DNA from: Pelagomonas calceolata
Taxonomy: Eukaryota > Sar > Pelagophyceae > Pelagomonadales > Pelagomonadaceae
DNA length: 64,000 nucleotides
Reading direction: 5' to 3'
Assembly (NCBI GenBank): GCA_918797485.1
Contig: CAKKNE010000001.1
Location: forward strand, 248,001-312,000
Made by a program: the position numbers and the translations under genes. A model generated the notes under the pieces. That model was not told where the DNA came from. It saw only the letters and a program-made list of their open reading frames with translations, and searched no databases. This document shows positions 43,468-53,436 of the stretch, in pieces. The first letter of the stretch is position 1; each line of letters opens with the position of its first letter.

Positions 43468-46069
43468 ATGGGCGCCGGCGGCTCGACGCAGACGCCCAAG
43501 CGGCACGACCGCCGGAGCCGAGGTTCACGCGACTCCGAGGACACGGGCAGCACCGCCTCGGCGTTCGGCCGCGGCGATAGGGAACGCTGCCTCCTCCACG
43601 CGCAAGCCGTAGATAAACACTCTACCTTATTACCGGACCACGCGCGATTGGAGCTCGAAGCGCTCATCTCAACGCTCGAGCACGGCCGCGTCTACGACGA
43701 CGACGACGATTCAAAAGCCAGTTCATTGAACGACCTCCAGCACTTCGCTCCCCACAGTAATGAGAAGGTCCAGACGTGGCTGAGAACTACTTTGTGTACG
43801 GACCAAGAAGGTCGGGATGTGAGAAAGTCCACCGACGTCACGGATGCGCGGACGTCGGTCACTGGACTGCCCTCGACGTTTCTCCTGACGGACGCTCGGA
43901 CGTCTGTATCAACACTGAGAGGTTCCCAGACCGATATCATAGCTGCTGCTGCCGCGGGTGATTTAGAAGCTTTACGTAAAACACCAAAAGAAAGAATTGA
44001 CGACGGCGACTACGACCAGCGAACAGCTCTACACTTGGCGGCGTCGAACGGCCGATTAACCGTAGTAGCGTGTCTCGTCGATGAATTGGGCGCAAATATC
44101 TCCCCAATTGATAGGTGGGGCGGGACGCCCCTCGACGACGCGGTCCGACATGCCCATACGTCTGTCAAAGATTTCCTCGAGGGTAGAGGTGGTTTAAGAG
44201 GTGTCAGTCAACCAGGAGAGTGGGACGAGGGTGCCGATTTGTGCGACGCGGCGAAGAAGGGCGACGTGGCACGGTTGCGGCGCTTGGCGATGCAGAAGCA
44301 GCAGGGCGTGAATCAGGCGGATTATGACGGGCGGTGTGCGCTACACTTGGCTTCTTGTAGTGGTCGGTTAGATGTTGTTAGAGTGCTGGTCGAGGAGCTC
44401 AATGCGGCATTGGACGTATCAGATAGGTGGGGCGGTACTGCGTTAGATGATGCGGAGCGCGAGGGTCATTCTGCTGTGGTAGACTATCTGATGGAAAGGG
44501 GCGCACCTCGAGGGTATTCTCGTCGCTCGAGACACACGCGCTGACGCTCGACGACTTCCCGGACGAATTAGATGATGTGGACGTGCAAGTAAGGGTCACG
44601 GAGGCGTGGCTCGCGGCGCTGAAAGAAAGAACGAGAGAAGACTTCGACGGACGCCGAGGACGATTTCAGGACGCTGCCCGCGTTCAAATCCGTGGACGCG
44701 TGGACGGAGGATGTCCAGTTCGACATTGATTCGTGGGAGTACGACGTGATTAAGCTCCATGAGATGACGAATGGCCATGCTCTCGCAGCTGTAGGGCCCA
44801 TCTTGTTACAACGACATAGTCTGATGGAGCGATGCGCACTCGATCAAAGTGTAGTGCAAAGCTTCTTCGCATCAATTGAAGCGAACTACGGCGAGAACCC
44901 GTACCACAACGCCCAGCACGCGGCGGACGTTTCTGTTGCAGTACATTTATTTCTGTCAGAACACGACCTCATGGAGACGCGCTTCGCCGACCCCGTGGCT
45001 TGTCTCGCGGTCTTAATCGCGGGTGTCGTGCATGATTTTGCCCACCCCGGGACGACCAATCAGCACGAGGTCAAGATTGATAGTAAGAGGCACAAGGCCT
45101 TTGGGGACGCGGGCATCCTGGAAAAGTTCCACGTCCGGGCGGCCTTCGCGTTGATGCGGCGGCCGGAGCTGAACATCTTGGCGCCGCTGGATCACGCGGG
45201 CTACGCGAGAGCGCGAAAGGCCATCGTCAAAGCTGTATTAGCGACGGATCTGGGGCGGCACATGACTTATGTGGAAAGATTGAATGAGATGGCCATGCTC
45301 GAAGGAGCTAGGTCCCACGGCACGCGCGTGAACTCCGGTCAAGAAACGTGGACGTCGCCGTTTCTCGATCCCGAGAAGTGCGGGCGGGACTTGGTGGCCG
45401 CCGTAGCTCTCAAATTTGCTGATTTGGGCCACGCCTGCAAGAAACGCGTGTTGCACGAGGAGTGGACGGCTCGCATCACGAACGAGTTCTGGGCGCTCGG
45501 GGAGCGGGAGCGGAGTTTGGACGTGGCGATCTCGCCCTTGTGTGATCGATCCACAGATATTGATGTGGCCAAGTCGCAGGTGGGCTTCTTCTCGTTCATC
45601 TGCATGCCGTTTTATACCGTGGTGGCCTGTGTGGAAATCAAAATTTTACGCGCGCGTTCCATCGACGCGACGCCTGCTCGATGGCGGCACCCGACACACT
45701 GGTTGATTTCCGCACAGGTGGTCGCCGACCTCGTGGACCCGGACATGCTTCCTCTGTCTAGACTGAAGCAGAACCTGCGGTACTGGCCTGTGTGGAAATC
45801 AACCAGTGCGTCGCGTGCACCCGACAATTCTTCACTAAGTCATTTCTCGGCGACGACGCGGCCGTGCTGGCTCCGTCGGGCGGCGAGGAACTTGCATCGC
45901 TACGCCATCGAGCAGGCGTCGCGTCGATGGCGTGGAGGCCGACTCGGCGATTCAGCACGAACGCGTCGTAAAACTTTGATTTACACACAGGTACTGGCAG
46001 ACGAAGAAACACGCGCGGCGGTGGGAGGCCCAGGCGAAGCTGGCGGGGCCCCTGCGACGGCCCTCGTGA
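43468..46069 (+). CDS. Ankyrin-repeat cyclic-nucleotide phosphodiesterase (PDE class I)
   Basis: Starts MGAGGSTQTPKRHDRRSR, an N-myristoylation-type context. Two ankyrin pairs follow (RTALHLAASNGRLTVVACLV; RCALHLASCSGRLDVVRVLV), with intervening ID(R)WGGT phrases. After frame changes near 44510 and 44650 the PDE domain begins: NPYHNAQHAADVSVAVHLFL, AGVVHDFAHPGTTN, KFADLGHACKK and KSQVGFFSFICMPFY give the HD metal-binding set and the Gln of the nucleotide pocket. Exons 45718-45779 and 45991-46069 finish the domain (NLRYWQTKKHARRW) after two TIR introners. Hydrolyses cAMP and/or cGMP. Could be two genes if the frame changes are real. Confidence 0.8.
45627..45717 (+). mobile_element. TIR introner (B family), 91 bp, 8-bp target duplication
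   Basis: CTGTGTGGAAATCAA ... TTGATTTCCGCACAG. Flanks GTGGTGGC (45619-45626) and GTGGTCGC (45718-45725), one mismatch. Intron 45619-45717, phase 0; restores PFYT/VVADLVDP. Confidence 0.9.
45788..45990 (+). mobile_element. TIR introner (B family), 203 bp, exact 8-bp target duplication
   Basis: CTGTGTGGAAATCAA ... TTTGATTTACACACAG. Flanks are identical GTACTGGC octamers at 45780-45787 and 45991-45998. Intron 45780-45990; exact excision rebuilds NLRYWQTKK. Longest B copy; the interior is shared with 10204-10367. Confidence 0.93.
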
Positions 46070-46249
46070 AGATTGTACATATTGTTTGCTGCTCCGCCAC
46101 GGAGCCTTAATTCGAGTTGCTGCCTAATGTCCATAGTACTAATGCCCGAGTCCTGGATTACGCCCGGCCTCCGCCCCCCTCGCCGTCGCTGCCTCCGAGC
46201 TCACTCCCGAGGCCCGGGGGCGACGGCGTATGAGGGCCGGGGGTCACGC

Positions 46250-47105
46250 GACCAGGGGGCGCTACGCCTCAAACAGCATAGCCAAAAAGTAAGAACGGAG
46301 CCCCTAAGGCCCAGGGAGGACGCCCCCGCCGCGTAGGCGCCCTAAGTACCCTCATTCGCCCCTCCGGAGGCTCCCGCTTTGACACTGGAGTCACATGGCG
46401 GTCACGGATACTCGCGCGGAGACGCCGGCGTCGACGCCCGCGAGCTAACGCGGATGTTCGCTTGCAACCAAGCGTCGAGGATCGATTGCCAATTCGTCGA
46501 GGACATCATATACGGCGTCTTCGCTGCGCGTAGCACCGGTTTACGTCATTTAGTCGACCGTCGCACGTCGAATAGCGGCTGGCAGCGCCAAATCCGGCCT
46601 CTGGGCTCCTTATGCTGCGCGTTCATGCCGTTTTCGTGCGCGCGGACGTTGTGAGCGAGCATACCAGTAGTGTTGCTGCCAAATCCGTCGCTGACGGTGT
46701 TCCTAAGCGCCCCGGGGCAGCTCGCAAGTGCGAGATGCTCTCACAACTTTAGCTAAAAATAGCAAATACTGCTTCAACAAAAACCTGAAGAGGGGGTTTC
46801 TGTCTCTGTACCCAGGCAGGGGAGCTTTCGGTGGCAGCCACCCACCCTAGAACCGCTGGGGTACACTCCCATAGGCTCCCAGTCTTGCCTCCAGCAGTTG
46901 TACGTAGCCACTGGGGGCCGTCCCGTCGGCCCGCGTCGCGCCAGGATAACCCGGCCCCATAGCTCCCTACCCCGGTCTACGCGTCACGGAGGGTCCCCGG
47001 GCGGCCCCCAGAACGCGCCAGGCAGCAGTGGGGCGCTCTATCGTACGCCTAGGGACGATTTATGGCCATTCCAGCATGCCGGTTGAGGCGTAGCGCCCCC
47101 TGGTC
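46250..47105. repeat. 856-bp segment bounded by ~30-bp inverted repeats
   Basis: 46250-46279 (GACCAGGGGGCGCTACGCCT...) and 47076-47105 are inverted copies with two mismatches in 30. The interior has no gene I recognise; one short open frame (46379-46654) has no family features. Candidate non-autonomous DNA transposon; a target duplication of at most ACGC is visible. The whole 46070-47184 spacer is otherwise empty. Confidence 0.55.
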
Positions 47106-47184
47106 ACGCGGAACCCGCCTCGGCCGGGAAGCAACACAAAAATAAAGCTAAACTTACACCTCCTTGGCCACGGGCAGCCCCTTT

Positions 47185-49031
47185 TTACTGGCTTTGTTGC
47201 TTGTTGCCCCGATCGAAGACCGCCCGACACGCTTTGTACGACGTCCATAAACAAAAAAGCCCGACGAGAACCGTCACCAGATTCAGGGACTCGTCCTCGG
47301 GCAGCGGAAGGTGTTCTGCTGCCCTCTGTTCTAGGTGTCGGATGTCCGAGCCGACGACGCGCGCCTCCGCCACCAACTGACGCGCCTCCTTCGCGATGAA
47401 GTGCTCGACGACCTCGGCCTCGTGGACGACCTCGTGCGCCTCCTTCTCGACGAACTGCTCGCCCCGCCAGATTTCCCTAGCTAAGTCGTCGTGCAGCGAT
47501 TTCGGCGGCGTGATGGAGTTGTGCAGGTGCTCCAGCCCCTGCGCCGCCCAGCCGCCGCCGCCGCAGTCCCAGGGCACCCAATCGATGTTCCCGTCGCTGT
47601 TGCCGGAGCCGGAGACGGTCCGATTCCGCAGATTGATACCGGTAAACGCGATCAGGTCGTCCAAGCTCCTCTTCGTGCCCAGTCCATACTTTCCTAAAGA
47701 GGACACCATAGAAGGATCACCGCCCGGCATGCCCAGCAACGTCCATATTCTTTTATTGGCCGCGTCTCTCGCTTTGATAATCGTCTGGTTGCGATTGAGC
47801 CGAGGTCCACCTGCGCGGAGCATCGCATGGACACGAGTCGCGTCGACGGCGTGAAGGCACCGCAGCACCGCGGGACGCCGAGATCGCACCTCGCCCGTTC
47901 CATTTAAAATGAGTGGGATCGCCCTGCGTATGTTTATAATCGTGGGCTATGAGCGTCTTGGGAGGAGTATATATGTCGTATCCGTGCGTGAAAAACCGAG
48001 CCGTCCTCGAGAACTCCTCGCCCCAGAAGATGTAGGGCGTGTAGGGGTCGTAGGGCACCGTCCGCTCCGCATGGCACCTACTAAATGATAAACCAGCCGC
48101 CCAGAGCGTCGTGAGCTTCGGCTTCTTGAGGAGCCGCGCCGCCTTCGCCTGCATGTTCCGCACGTGGCCGTTCTCCCACTGGATCGAACACAAGTGGGGC
48201 ACCTCCCAGACCTGCGTGGAGCATCGCGGTCTCGCGACGCGGTCCGAATGGCCTCGATATCGAAAAAGAAACCACCCAAGACCTCGTCTGATGGACACGA
48301 GTCGCGTCGATGGCGTGAAACCGCCGCAGCACCGCGGGACGCCGAGATCGCACCCCATTGACGTTTCTCATCGACCCGTCGTCGTTCAAATTCGTCGAGT
48401 CGGCGACGTACGTACTCAAAACTGCATATTCGTTCTGAGCATCATACCACTGCTGGATCTGTAACGTGTCCCAGTCCTGGGCGAAGGTCATGTGGCTATC
48501 GGTCCTTAGGCAGAACTCGGCACTGTCCGGTAACATGTCCGTGTCTTGCGCGCGCGCCCACGTCGGGCCCTTGGCCTCCTCCGACGAAAAGCGTTTGATG
48601 GAGATTTGACCTCTCCTAGGGCAGGGCGCATCTGCGGGTAAGTTCTGAGCGATTCTCGCGTCGTCGCAGTACTTTTCTAAACAATCGAGGTCCTCTGGGA
48701 GGTTCTGCTGGATCACTGCCACTCGTATTCTATCGGGGTATTTGGCTCGCAAAAACATGTTCGTGATCGTGTCCGGGCAGATCGAATCTCTGAATGAGGC
48801 GATGGCCGCATACACGATCGATTGGTCATGATCGCTTGCGCTGCCGACGGGCGGGCACGGTTTTGGGATGTCTTCTCTATCAACGATCCTTAACCACTTG
48901 CCGTCATGGGGACCGACCCAGACGCAGGGTTCCCTCTGGGGCGCCGGGAGCGTGCACTTCCGATCGAGCGGGTCGCAGTCCGGGCCCAGGCCGGCTTCTA
49001 CTACTGCTGCGAGTGCTAGCAGCCATTTCAT
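47185..49031 (-). CDS. GT60-type GlcNAc-transferase-like protein (Skp1 Gnt1 family fold)
   Basis: Exons 49031-48354, 48211-47890, 47810-47185; phases agree. Sign of secretion: MKWLLALAAVVEAGLG. The GT60 signature is clear: QSIVYAAIASFRDSICPDTI, RIRVAVIQQN, GPTWARAQDTDMLPDSAEFC then LRTDSHMTFAQDWD, where the (D)xD-like TDSH would bind UDP-sugar and metal. The second exon carries the acceptor region (PYDPYTPYIFWGEEFSRTAR). A C-terminal Glu/Ala helix and one membrane helix (VTVLVGLFCLWTSYKA) end the protein. Cytosolic Gnt1 modifies hydroxyproline on Skp1; this one has secretory and membrane signals, so its substrate is probably different. Confidence 0.82.
47811..47889 (-). mobile_element. Short introner-type intron (A family), 79 bp
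   Basis: G|GTGCGATCTCGG donor, CCGCGCAG|GTGGACC acceptor, phase 1; lacks the T-rich core and is the shortest A copy. Confidence 0.8.
48212..48353 (-). mobile_element. Introner-type intron (A family), 142 bp
   Basis: GGG|GTGCGATCTCGG donor, CCACGCAG|GTCTGGG acceptor, phase 0; joins RNVNG to VWEVPHL. Full A core present. Confidence 0.85.
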
Positions 49032-49463
49032 GGTGCTGCTGCAGTCGTTTTGTCGTCTCAGCGACGTCGCGGCGTCGCACGCGAGGCAGCGAAGCCGTCT
49101 GTGGCAGTCCTGGGGCTCTTGCGCGGCGTCGCAGCGACGTAGACTGGTGAGCCGGACGTATGCGAGACCTGGCGTGTGTGCGCGATGCAGCTGCTGGCCA
49201 ACGCAGCCCTGCGACGCTCGTTGGCTAGCACTTGGCCAAATTTTTTTAGCTTTTGGCTAGTAGGGTTACGCTAGGCGTGCAAAAAGGGAAGAGGCAAAAC
49301 TGGGCCTGTGCCGCTTAACCTCGCCTACAAATTGGCAACTAGTACTTGCGCTACACCTTTGACAGCCCTCTGCCGCTGTGGACGCCGTACGGTCGCCTCG
49401 CGTGCCGTAGTTTTGTTTGTACTGCATACAACTGTGATTGGGTCAGACCCGAGAAGCAGCACC
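49032..49463. other. Divergent intergenic region, 432 bp
   Basis: Includes TTGGCTAG-type words at 49212 and 49253 and a T-run at 49241-49247. No recognisable gene or RNA. Confidence 0.35.
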
Positions 49464-50288
49464 ATGGCGACCGAAGGGACGCCGTTCCGCGATAGGTACG
49501 CCAGCGAGGCGCGCGCGGCCGCGGCACGCGCGCACGCGCCGCCATTGGAAGAACCCCCGACGCCCGTGCCCCGGCGCGTGCACGCGCCGTCGTCGCCCGC
49601 GCCGCGACCGACCGCCCCGACGCCGACGCCGCCTTCCAAATTACTGCAGCGCTACCTCGCCTCCGAGGCGACGAAGATACCGGAATCGAGCGCATCGGGC
49701 GGCGCGGCCCTTGAGGCGGAGGTACGAGCGCGGACACGCGCCTTGGAGCTCGAGGTGGCGCGCGCCGACGGTGCGAGCGCGGTCGCCCGTGCCGACGGTG
49801 CGAGCGCGCACACGACGTACCATGGCCGGCGGCGCGTGCGAAACGACGGTGACGGCCTCGACGGCGCGGCGCGCGGCGTCGACGCCGCGGCTCGGGCGGT
49901 GCGGCGCGCGCGGGCCGCGAGCGCGCGCGTGGACAAAGAGAACGACGCCGGCGTCTCGCTCGAGGTCCTCAAGTTGGCGCGAGACGTCGCTCGCCACATC
50001 GAGGCCTCGAGCCGCGTGCTCCAGGACGCGACGGCAGTGCTGGCGAAGTTCGAGGATCCGGCGAACGAGAAGGCTTTGTCTAGAGATCAGGTCCGAGCGT
50101 TCGACGCGGACGGTGGCGCCGAAACGGCAGCTCCGGCGCGTCCGGGCGACGAGGACGCTTGGACGGACGGCAGCTCAGGTGCCCTGACGCCGCGGCGCGA
50201 TGCTGCGCCCTGCGCGGAGTCGGACGCCTGGACGGACGCCTCGGACGACGAACCCCCGCCTCCGCCGACGCCGCCCCCCGAGGACTGA
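49464..50288 (+). CDS. Low-complexity Ala/Arg/Pro protein, unknown function
   Basis: 274 residues from ATG 49464. N-terminal third Pro/Ala/Arg-rich; a short duplicated phrase VARADGASA near residues 107-123; a helical stretch (VSLEVLKLARDVARHIEASS) near 186-206; acidic Trp-containing tail with two AWTD(G/A)S copies. No domain recognised. The open frame and stop are clean, but coding status rests mainly on composition. Confidence 0.5.
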   Translation: MATEGTPFRDRYASEARAAAARAHAPPLEEPPTPVPRRVHAPSSPAPRPTAPTPTPPSKLLQRYLASEATKIPESSASGGAALEAEVRARTRALELEVARADGASAVARADGASAHTTYHGRRRVRNDGDGLDGAARGVDAAARAVRRARAASARVDKENDAGVSLEVLKLARDVARHIEASSRVLQDATAVLAKFEDPANEKALSRDQVRAFDADGGAETAAPARPGDEDAWTDGSSGALTPRRDAAPCAESDAWTDASDDEPPPPPTPPPED

Positions 50289-50323
50289 CCATTTTGCAAG
50301 TAAAAAAACAAAATACACATCTA

Positions 50324-51112
50324 TCACTCCTCCTCGAGCGCCCGGAACCGCGCCAGCAGCGAGTCCTCCGCGCCGCCCGGGAACGGCGACACGGCCTCGC
50401 CCCGCGACTTCGCCACCACAGCCCGCGCCACCAAGTAATCCAGGTCGTCGCACCTCACTCTAAGCGCCTCGACGTCGGCCTCGGCCCGCTTCAACCGTTG
50501 GGTAGCGTCGACGGCCTCGGCCTCGGCGACCGCGCACCGCTTGTCCAATGCTATCCGAGCCGTGAGGTATTTTCGAGCAGAATCATCATCACCGTCCTTC
50601 ACGGCCCGCTCCGCGGCCTGCTGCGCCGCGTCCCTGTCTCGTTTCAAAGTTGCGGCAAAGGCAGAGGCCGACTCTAATGCACTTTGGACATATCCTCTAG
50701 ACTCGTCGGCCTCGGCCAAGTCGCGACTAGCCTCGCCGACGTTCCGGATGACCTCGTCGTCGACGCCCAATGAGGCCAGCCGCTGCTCCATCTGTTTTTT
50801 GGCAGAAGCCGCTTGCCCGACGTTCGAGCCGACGCTCGCGCCCATCAGCATGCCCAGGGGCCCGAGTAAAAAGCTGCCGACGAGCGCGCCGGTGACAGCT
50901 CCTCCTAAGCCTTGATCTGCCTCTACGGGTGTGTTCGCGGCCCTTGCTAGGATCCGTTTGGCCTCGTCGAGCGTCCGCTGGCGCTCGGGGTTATTGTCCT
51001 TGGTTGCCCTCAGCACCTTGTGCACATTGTGGTGGGCTGTTCGTGGGAGGACGAAGCCTTCGACGATGATCGCTGTGGCCAGGAGCGCTGCGATAGCGTG
51101 GCGAAGGGCCAT
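50324..51112 (-). CDS. Plastid-targeted glycine-zipper coiled-coil protein
   Basis: 262 residues. Leader MALRHAIAALLATAIIVEGF with VEGF|VLPR resembling stramenopile plastid signal cleavage. A glycine-zipper membrane segment (AVTGALVGSFLLGPLGMLMG) spans about 71-95, followed by a long helix rich in Ala/Glu/Arg (RDAAQQAAERAVKDGDDDSA...) with a coiled-coil pattern reminiscent of PspA/VIPP1 but without enough to assign. Likely a chloroplast membrane-associated protein. Divergent from the DUF3007 gene. Confidence 0.6.
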   Translation of the reverse strand: MALRHAIAALLATAIIVEGFVLPRTAHHNVHKVLRATKDNNPERQRTLDEAKRILARAANTPVEADQGLGGAVTGALVGSFLLGPLGMLMGASVGSNVGQAASAKKQMEQRLASLGVDDEVIRNVGEASRDLAEADESRGYVQSALESASAFAATLKRDRDAAQQAAERAVKDGDDDSARKYLTARIALDKRCAVAEAEAVDATQRLKRAEADVEALRVRCDDLDYLVARAVVAKSRGEAVSPFPGGAEDSLLARFRALEEE

Positions 51113-51264
51113 TTTTGGCTTTGGACTAGTTGCTCTCCTCTTGGCTCAAATCTGGCGGAAGTTTCACACGCGCGTGGACTGCGGCGTGCCAGGGCTAGTC
51201 GATCGCTGTCGTGCGTGCGCGTACACGCTAACAGCCGTCTATCGATGCGATGGCAAAGCAATTG

Positions 51265-51286
51265 CTAGTGTCTTTATCGACGCTAG
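51265..51286. promoter_or_regulatory. CTAG promoter motif, reverse orientation
   Basis: CTAGTGTCTTTATCG then ACGCTAG between two divergent plastid-protein genes; 89 bp from ATG 51375, 153 bp from ATG 51112. Confidence 0.6.
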
Positions 51287-51374
51287 CGCTTCGTGGTCGG
51301 AGTTTACGAGGCGCTAGCGGTGCCCCTGCGCGACCCTGCGAACAAAAAGAGGAGCTGTGACATCGCTGAGAACC

Positions 51375-51884
51375 ATGCGGACCGCGTGTGGCCTCCTCGG
51401 CCTGGCTTGGGCCACAGCAGCCTTCCACTGCCCGGCACGACGAATCACGGCCGCAGCGCGGCCAATCGCGCGGCGAGCGCCGGCCCACGCCGCCGCCGCG
51501 CCCGCGCGACCCACGACGGCGCTGCGCGCCGGTAGCGACGACGAGGAGAAGCGCCTCCCCTGGTTCTTCGACCCCGGGACGTACGGCGGCGTCATCGTCT
51601 TGACTATTTTCTTGATCGTAGCGCCATTGGCGTTAAAAAGCGCCCTCGAGGCCTCGGGCATGGACGGCAACCAGGTCGGCGTGGCCCTGTCCGGCGTCTT
51701 CGTCATCGGCGGGTCGTTACTGTGGGCCTTCTCGTACGTGTTCCGCGTCTTCTCCAAGGACATGACCTACTCGACGCAGCTCAAGCAGTACGAGGACGCG
51801 GTCATCCAGAAGCGCTTCGAGGAGCTCGAGGACGACGAGGTCGACGCGCTGCTCGGGGAGATCGAAAGGGAGAGCGCCTTGTAA
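51375..51884 (+). CDS. DUF3007 plastid membrane protein
   Basis: 169 residues. Leader MRTACGLLGLAWATAAFHCP has the A-x-A-F plastid signal motif, followed by an Arg/Ala transit region. The mature part has two membrane helices (GGVIVLTIFLIVAPLALKSA; VALSGVFVIGGSLLWAFSYV) and the family tail FRVFSKDMTYSTQLKQYEDA then VIQKRFEELEDDEVDALL, which is characteristic of DUF3007 of cyanobacteria and plastids. Function not established. Confidence 0.82.
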   Translation: MRTACGLLGLAWATAAFHCPARRITAAARPIARRAPAHAAAAPARPTTALRAGSDDEEKRLPWFFDPGTYGGVIVLTIFLIVAPLALKSALEASGMDGNQVGVALSGVFVIGGSLLWAFSYVFRVFSKDMTYSTQLKQYEDAVIQKRFEELEDDEVDALLGEIERESAL

Positions 51885-52016
51885 GTAGCTGAGTACTCTA
51901 TCACATGGTTACCAGGCTTCGACGGCGTGCGGATTCCAACAGCACGCCGTCGCCGTGGCGGCGCGGGAGCTACAGCAGCTCCAGGAGGGCGTCGAGCGCA
52001 GCGATCGGCGCGGGCG

Positions 52017-53069
52017 CTACAGCAGCTCCACGCGCGTGATCTCCACCCGCCGCAGGAGCTTGCCGGGGAAGATCTTCGACGCGCGGCCGTCGCCGAAGGC
52101 CTTCGCCGCGCCGCGGAAGGCGTCCTTCTGGGCGCGGTAGAGCGCGGCTGCCCCCGGCACGTCTGTCGAGGGGCCGACGGCGTCCAGGGAATATGCGTTG
52201 AGCGCGCCGACGGCGGTCACGAGGCCCGACGGATCGCGGACGACGCGGCCGAACGCCTGGTTCGTCGCGTCCAACGCCTTCGAACCGGCCACGGTCAGTC
52301 CGAACGCCTGAGGAGAATCGCCGCGCTGCCGCGTCAGTATGCCCGCAGCGTCGTGCGCCACCGCGGACGGCTCTTTTCGCAACTTTGCGGCGATGGCTTC
52401 GGCATTCCGCGAGAGGACCTCGCCGCCGTCGCGACTCCGCACCAGGATCTGCTCGCCGCCGATCGAGCGCGTCTCGACGCCCCGCAGGCGGCGCGCGGCG
52501 TAGATGACGGGCGCGTCGGCGGCGCGCTCGTCGAGGATGGCCGACGCGTACGTCGGCGCCTCCGCGGCGGCGGGATCGCCGAGCGCGAAGGCCAAGAAGG
52601 TAGCGACGGCCGCCGGCGCACGGCCGAAGAGCTCTACGTCGACGTCGCCGATCCGCGGCGGCTCGGGATCCTCCTCACCCTTCGCTCTCACGTAAAACGT
52701 GCCGTCCGGCCGCGCGATGCGCATCGAGAGGCGCACGGTCGTCGTGGCCGCCGCCGTCCCGTCGAGCGCGGCCTTCTGCGCCGCAAGGACTGCGGAGGTC
52801 TCGCGCGAGCTCTGCGTGCGCTGCGTCGACGGCGTCATCACGGCGGACGGCGCCTGGCCGAGCCGCTCGCTGCGCGCCGCCGCAAAGGTTTCGTCGGCGC
52901 TCTCCGTCGGGACGTCGAGGAGCCAGTCGGGCGCCGCGACGGCTGGCGGCGCCAAGGTTGCAGCTAGGGCGCCGCCCAATGCGCTGCGCCGGCCCACAGC
53001 TGCCTTTGGATAGGTCATAGCTTTGCTCAAAGGCATCGATGCGATCAGGATGGTGAGCTGTCGCATCAT
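52017..53069 (-). CDS. Thylakoid-lumen cyclophilin-like protein
   Basis: 350 residues from ATG 53069. Leader has a first hydrophobic part (MRQLTILIASMPLSKAM), then a twin-Arg segment GRRSALGGALAATLAPPAVA ending AxA, indicating Tat export to the lumen. The body (RIGDVDVELFGRAPAAVATF...) follows the cyclophilin pattern G-x-I-x-I-E-L... and ends PGKLLRRVEITRVELL, the usual last strand. The catalytic FxxQGGD-type loop is not recognisable, so isomerase activity is doubtful. Confidence 0.68.
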   Translation of the reverse strand: MMRQLTILIASMPLSKAMTYPKAAVGRRSALGGALAATLAPPAVAAPDWLLDVPTESADETFAAARSERLGQAPSAVMTPSTQRTQSSRETSAVLAAQKAALDGTAAATTTVRLSMRIARPDGTFYVRAKGEEDPEPPRIGDVDVELFGRAPAAVATFLAFALGDPAAAEAPTYASAILDERAADAPVIYAARRLRGVETRSIGGEQILVRSRDGGEVLSRNAEAIAAKLRKEPSAVAHDAAGILTRQRGDSPQAFGLTVAGSKALDATNQAFGRVVRDPSGLVTAVGALNAYSLDAVGPSTDVPGAAALYRAQKDAFRGAAKAFGDGRASKIFPGKLLRRVEITRVELL

Positions 53070-53227
53070 GACTGCAAGTTGGTTGCGTCGCGTGTGCGGC
53101 ACGAGTGCGCACAAACTCTTCACGAGCGTATTCCCGAGCAGATAGTGTTCACCTGCCGTGGCCACGGCCAGCGATCACCGCCGTCAGCGCGCGCTAGGGC
53201 ACGTCAAAAACGCGCTCTCCTTGCTTG

Positions 53228-53249
53228 CTAGAGTCTTACATGCCGCTAG
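53228..53249. promoter_or_regulatory. CTAG promoter motif, reverse orientation
   Basis: CTAGAGTCTTACATG then CCGCTAG; between divergent genes, 188 bp from ATG 53437 and 159 bp from ATG 53069. The whole spacer 53070-53436 has nothing else recognised. Confidence 0.62.
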
Positions 53250-53436
53250 CTCGCAGCGGCGGCCGAGTAGGGCGTGTGGGACGGACGAGGGCGATAAGAC
53301 ACGTGGCGGCATCTCTGCAAGACGTCTCCTTGCGTATCGCGCTGCGGAAGCGACGTGTGCGCGCAGGGGAGGTCCCGAAACCGCCGGCGAGACAGAGCGC
53401 CCTCCCGAGACGCCAGGCGCCGCGGCGCGCTGAAAA

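Noticed and set aside
46379-46654. Possible transposase fragment in the inverted-repeat segment
   Set aside because: The 91-codon frame begins at a non-ATG codon and shows no transposase motif.
46070-47184. tRNA, snRNA or rRNA gene in the large gene-free block
   Set aside because: No cloverleaf, CCA-adjacent box or conserved rRNA/snRNA word found by eye; a covariance-model search would be decisive.
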